Assembly: GCF_015082335.1 (NCBI RefSeq)
Contig: NZ_BLRL01000003.1
Coordinates: 1 to 64,000, forward strand
From: Moritella sp. F3
GTDB lineage: Bacteria > Pseudomonadota > Gammaproteobacteria > Enterobacterales > Moritellaceae
Length of the DNA: 64,000 nucleotides
Reading direction: 5' to 3'
The first letter of the stretch is position 1, and each line of letters begins with the position of its first letter. The notes under the pieces are model-generated. The model did not search any database. It saw only the letters and a program-made list of their open reading frames with translations, and was not told the DNA's origin. The translations under genes were made by a program, and so were the position numbers. Below, in pieces: positions 60,698-64,000 of the stretch.

Positions 60698-62920
60698 GTG
60701 AGCATAAAAACTGTATTTATTTTGTTGAACATGTTGTTAATTACTTCTTGCAGTACATTTAAATACAGTCATGATGTCAACCCTTATAGCCAATCACTTA
60801 ACGGTGATTGGCAGTTCGAACTAATCCCTCCAACAGTTACTTCACTCAGTAATAATCAATCCGTAGGCGCTACCGAAGTCACCTCTATCTCAGTACCAAA
60901 CAATTGGAACAATGAAGGGATCGACCATGCTGGTAAAGCTATTTATAGTCGCCAATTTACACTTCAAAATGTCGGTCTATCGTCATCTTTAGCTAAACGT
61001 TATTGGCTGGATTTTACCGCGGTCGATTACGCGGCGACAGTACGTTTAAATAATATCGACGTCGGCTCACACCAAGGTTATTTTGCGCCATTTTCGTTAG
61101 ACGTATCAAAGGCGATTAACGGCGAGAATAATCAATTAGAAGTATTGGTGAATAGCCCTAATGAAACCTTAATCCAAGATTGGTCTTTAAATAAAACCTT
61201 AATTAAAGGCGTGCTGAATCATCATGATACTCGTCCTGGTGGCGCATGGTCTGACCGCGGTCAAGAACGGAACTCCGGTGGTATTTGGGGGAATGTCGCA
61301 TTACGTACAACCGGTTTAGTGGCGATTAATAATATTAAGGTGAATGCGGAGGTGCTCGATGTCAGTCACCAAAAAACAGCGGGGCAGGTAGCCATTACGT
61401 TAGATAGTCTATATACCGGCGATGTAACATTGGAGTTTAGGTTAAACCGGATCACGAGTGATGGCGGTGATGAAGAACAAGTGCTAAGTGGTAAGGTTGA
61501 AACCTATAAATTAACCACACAAGTCGTGACCGGAAAACAGGTTGTTGATTGGCAGTTACCACTCGTTAAGCGTGCATTGTGGTGGCCGTGGGATTGGGGC
61601 AATCCGAATTTATACCAGTTATCAGTACAAGTAAGCATGAATAATGAAACATCCGATGTCACTAAGCAAAATATCGGATTTAGAAAAGTGGCTTTTGATG
61701 AAGGCAAAGGTGTTTTTTATATTAATGATCGCGCTTATTTTATTCGTGGTACTAATTATATTGCTAGCCAGTGGTTAGGTGGTGTGAGCGAACAGGATTA
61801 TGCTGACGATATAGCCTTAATGCGTCAGGCTAATATCAATAGCATTCGGGTGCATGCTCATGTCGCTGGAAAAGCATTTTATCAGCAAGCGGATAAACTT
61901 GGCATGATTGTCTGGCAAGATTTCCCATTGCAATGGGGCTATAGCGATAGCGTTGAATTTAGGGCTGAAGCGGTCTCTCAAGCTAAAGATATGACCGACA
62001 TGTTATATAACCATGCATCCATTGCGTTTTGGTGCGGTCAAAATGAACCGCCTTGGGATGCGACTTGGATGAAATATAAATACCCGAGCTATAAAACAGA
62101 TAAAAATATTGCATTAACAGAGGCTGTCTACCAGCAGTTGCTTACTATCAATGATAACAGGATCGTGCGTAAGGCATCTTATACTGCAGAGCACCCTTGG
62201 CTAGGCTGGTACTCAGGGCATTATAGCGATTATAGTAATAAACCGAAGACAGCGATTGTCAGTGAGTTTGGTGCGCAAGCAATGCCAAATTATAGCGCCG
62301 TTCTTGAGATGTTGGCTGAAGTGCCGACGTGGCCGCTTTCTGCCAAGGTTATTGAGCAACTCAATTACCACAATTATCAACCCCGCGAAACCCTGCAAAT
62401 AGCCAAAATTGATGAAGGTGAATCTCTGTCACAATTCGTGAGTAATAGTCAGGAATATCAACGATTAATAACCAAGTCGGCAATCGAGCAACTAAGATTA
62501 AATAAAGGGTCGGGGTTGGCTGCAATTTATCAATTTATGTTTAACGATAGTTGGAATGCCATCACGTGGTCGGTACTCGATGTAGACCGAATTGCAAAAC
62601 CTGGATTTATTGCTATGCAAAGTGCTTATCAGCCGTTGTTAGCTATTTTAGAACGTGATCGTAACAGCTTGAATAAGCCGATAACGATCACCGTTATCAA
62701 TGATAGTTTACTTGCTTACCAAGATATGAAAATGATGATTAAAGATAATGAAGATGGTGATTCCTGGATCATGAATAGCATCAATATCGATGCCAATACT
62801 TCAAGTATCATTTTAAAGAAACAGTTATTAGCAGGTCTATCTGACGCCGTGACGATAATTTTATATGACCAGCATGATAATGAAGTAAGTAGAAATGACT
62901 ATTTACCCCAAGATCGTTAG
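60698..62920 (+). CDS. GH2 glycoside hydrolase lipoprotein (beta-mannosidase/beta-glycosidase type)
   Basis: A 740-residue lipoprotein. The start is a GTG with AAGAGGA 5 bases upstream; an upstream in-frame ATG runs through the kinase gene and is rejected. The signal ends in the lipobox LITSC (Cys18), so the enzyme should be anchored in the outer or inner membrane. GH2 domains in order: sugar-binding jelly roll (30-205), immunoglobulin-like (205-330), and TIM barrel with acid/base Glu450 in CGQNEPPW and nucleophile Glu523 in VSEFGAQ. GH2 enzymes cleave beta-mannosides, -galactosides or -glucuronides, or act as transferases. It is 10 bases after the kinase gene. Confidence 0.88.
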   Translation: MSIKTVFILLNMLLITSCSTFKYSHDVNPYSQSLNGDWQFELIPPTVTSLSNNQSVGATEVTSISVPNNWNNEGIDHAGKAIYSRQFTLQNVGLSSSLAKRYWLDFTAVDYAATVRLNNIDVGSHQGYFAPFSLDVSKAINGENNQLEVLVNSPNETLIQDWSLNKTLIKGVLNHHDTRPGGAWSDRGQERNSGGIWGNVALRTTGLVAINNIKVNAEVLDVSHQKTAGQVAITLDSLYTGDVTLEFRLNRITSDGGDEEQVLSGKVETYKLTTQVVTGKQVVDWQLPLVKRALWWPWDWGNPNLYQLSVQVSMNNETSDVTKQNIGFRKVAFDEGKGVFYINDRAYFIRGTNYIASQWLGGVSEQDYADDIALMRQANINSIRVHAHVAGKAFYQQADKLGMIVWQDFPLQWGYSDSVEFRAEAVSQAKDMTDMLYNHASIAFWCGQNEPPWDATWMKYKYPSYKTDKNIALTEAVYQQLLTINDNRIVRKASYTAEHPWLGWYSGHYSDYSNKPKTAIVSEFGAQAMPNYSAVLEMLAEVPTWPLSAKVIEQLNYHNYQPRETLQIAKIDEGESLSQFVSNSQEYQRLITKSAIEQLRLNKGSGLAAIYQFMFNDSWNAITWSVLDVDRIAKPGFIAMQSAYQPLLAILERDRNSLNKPITITVINDSLLAYQDMKMMIKDNEDGDSWIMNSINIDANTSSIILKKQLLAGLSDAVTIILYDQHDNEVSRNDYLPQDR

Positions 62921-62929
62921 GAGATAATT

Positions 62930-64000
62930 ATGGCAAGGATTGTCGTTGTTACATTATTAAGTTTAGCTTTTTCTAGTGCAGCTATGAGTGAGCAAAGCAG
63001 TAATCAACTCGTTGTTAATCAACTTGGTTATCTACCTGACGGCGATAAAAAAGCCTACTGGTTAAACCCTTCAGAAGAATTAGTCAGTTTAATCTCAATG
63101 GATACAGCTGGTGCAGAGCCACTTACAGGCAATGGAACAAGAGAAAATGACGCGGGTGTTTTCAGCGTAACGATTGAATCTGGATCTAAAGCAATTAATT
63201 TCTCCAATGTTACCCAGCCTGGTTGGTATCAACTGCAAAGTAAATCGGCTACCTCTGCACCGTTTCAGATCGCCGATAATGTTTATAAGGGACTGGCTGC
63301 TCGACTTGTTAAAGCATTGTATTTACAACGTTCTGGTAGTGCAATCTTCGATCAAACAACAGGTATGAATCGACCACAAAGTCATGTTCAAGATGCTGTT
63401 ATTTTCCGCAGTGATGATTATCATCAAGCGGGAGAGCAATTAGATATGACGGGGGGTTGGTATGATGCGGGGGATTACGGTAAATATGTTGCGACGACCA
63501 CGATCACGGTTGCGCGTTTACTGGAAGCCTACAGTCAATCGCCAGCGTTATTTATGGCTGGCAATAATGCCAACAGTGCATTACCAGCCATCTTGGAAGA
63601 AGCGGTATATGGCTTGGACTGGTTAGGTAAAATGCAGCGCGAAGATGGCGCTGTGTATCGCAAGGTCTCAGGTGCTAAATGGCCGGATAAAATAGTCCCT
63701 TGGCAAGATCAGCAGGTGCGCTATATCTACGGTGTTAGTACGCCTGAAACTGCTAAATTTGCAGCCACGATGGCATTCGCTTCTCGTGTATTGAAACCTT
63801 TGCGACCAAATTTAGCACGTGATTATTTAAAGTCTGCGATTCATGCATGGCGCTATTTAGAGCAACAGCCAGAACAATATATAGATTGGCAAAAAGGTGA
63901 TGATAGTGGCTCAGGACCTTATGTTCAAAACCCTGAAGACAATGAAGCATCATTAGAAACGGATGTAGATGACCGTTTATGGGCGCTCGCAGAGCTGTAT
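62930..64000 (+). CDS. GH9 cellulase-family endoglucanase (partial, runs off the window)
   Basis: The first 357 residues are present. A signal peptide (about 1-19) is followed by the N-terminal immunoglobulin-like domain of GH9 enzymes (NQLVVNQLGYLPDGDKKAYW at 25 onward) and the start of the (alpha/alpha)6 barrel with the catalytic GGWYDAGDYGKYV at 175-187 (Asp179/Asp182). The second catalytic motifs lie beyond the window. GH9 enzymes hydrolyse cellulose or beta-1,4-glucans, and some act on exopolysaccharide. It begins 9 bases after the GH2 stop with AGGAG overlapping that stop, so it belongs to the same operon. Confidence 0.88.
   Translation, partial: MARIVVVTLLSLAFSSAAMSEQSSNQLVVNQLGYLPDGDKKAYWLNPSEELVSLISMDTAGAEPLTGNGTRENDAGVFSVTIESGSKAINFSNVTQPGWYQLQSKSATSAPFQIADNVYKGLAARLVKALYLQRSGSAIFDQTTGMNRPQSHVQDAVIFRSDDYHQAGEQLDMTGGWYDAGDYGKYVATTTITVARLLEAYSQSPALFMAGNNANSALPAILEEAVYGLDWLGKMQREDGAVYRKVSGAKWPDKIVPWQDQQVRYIYGVSTPETAKFAATMAFASRVLKPLRPNLARDYLKSAIHAWRYLEQQPEQYIDWQKGDDSGSGPYVQNPEDNEASLETDVDDRLWALAELY

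Noticed and set aside
44016-64000. Possibility that the accessory region is a prophage or integrative element
   Set aside because: No integrase, transposase, phage structural gene or flanking repeats are visible. The tRNA cluster at 40.3-40.8 kb lies 3 kb away with housekeeping-like genes between, and no partial tRNA copy was found at 44 kb.

Overview
The window is about 64 kb of bacterial chromosome from a marine gammaproteobacterium. Gene content and local order point to the Alteromonadales/Vibrionales side, and a Moritella-like organism is my best guess. The evidence is the blocks seqA-ybfF-DUF2788-ybfE-fldA-fur, hinT-lipoprotein-thiK-nagZ, fabB/pdxB/asd-fimV-truA-accD-folC-dedD-cvpA-purF and ppiB/cysS/folD, plus moderately AT-rich DNA. 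The genus is inferred from memory of protein similarity, not from a search.

Layout. 1-290: tRNA-Val and tRNA-Lys with a terminator. 0.4-11 kb: housekeeping genes (nadA, comEA-like, yciB, a POT peptide permease, rfaH, a PilE-like minor pilin, glnS, fur, fldA, ybfE, DUF2788, ybfF, seqA). 11.2-14 kb: cobalamin importer genes btuCD and a PLP-dependent deaminase/desulfhydrase. 14.2-18.8 kb: DUF2750, an unusual two-half QueD-like protein, and hinT-lipoprotein-thiK-nagZ. 18.8-21.5 kb: a hybrid sensor kinase overlapping a PhnD-type binding protein. 22-34.7 kb: fatty acid, B6, lysine, polar-pole, tRNA-modification, folate and purine genes in a conserved order. 34.8-40.1 kb: lpxH, ppiB, cysS, an FKBP, folD and a Nudix-like protein. 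40.3-40.9 kb: a five-tRNA cluster (Pro-Arg-His-Leu-Pro) with two identical tRNA-Pro genes. 41-44 kb: a small orphan protein, a YfcC-family carrier and an unrecognised membrane protein.

44-64 kb is the accessory, most interesting part. It appears to be an exopolysaccharide/biofilm-matrix locus. A secreted GH16 glucanase and a DUF3131 protein face a four-gene type I secretion operon (PrtD-like ABC transporter, HlyD-like adaptor, a small membrane zinc-ribbon protein, a membrane coiled-coil protein). That operon converges on a 1620-residue protein made almost entirely of RTX calcium-binding repeats. Next comes an internally duplicated outer-membrane barrel protein with an 8-bp tandem repeat between it and the RTX gene. 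Divergent from these is an operon that starts with a response-regulator PP2C phosphatase, a STAS antagonist, a sugar nucleotidyltransferase and an RsbW-like kinase, and continues into a GH2 lipoprotein and a GH9 cellulase-family enzyme cut by the window edge.

Working model (inference): a partner-switching circuit controls production of a matrix polysaccharide and its trimming enzymes, while the type I exporter secretes the giant calcium-binding RTX protein as a matrix scaffold. This is comparable in logic to CabA/CabBC of Vibrio vulnificus but with different parts. No CRISPR array, prophage or insertion sequence was seen.
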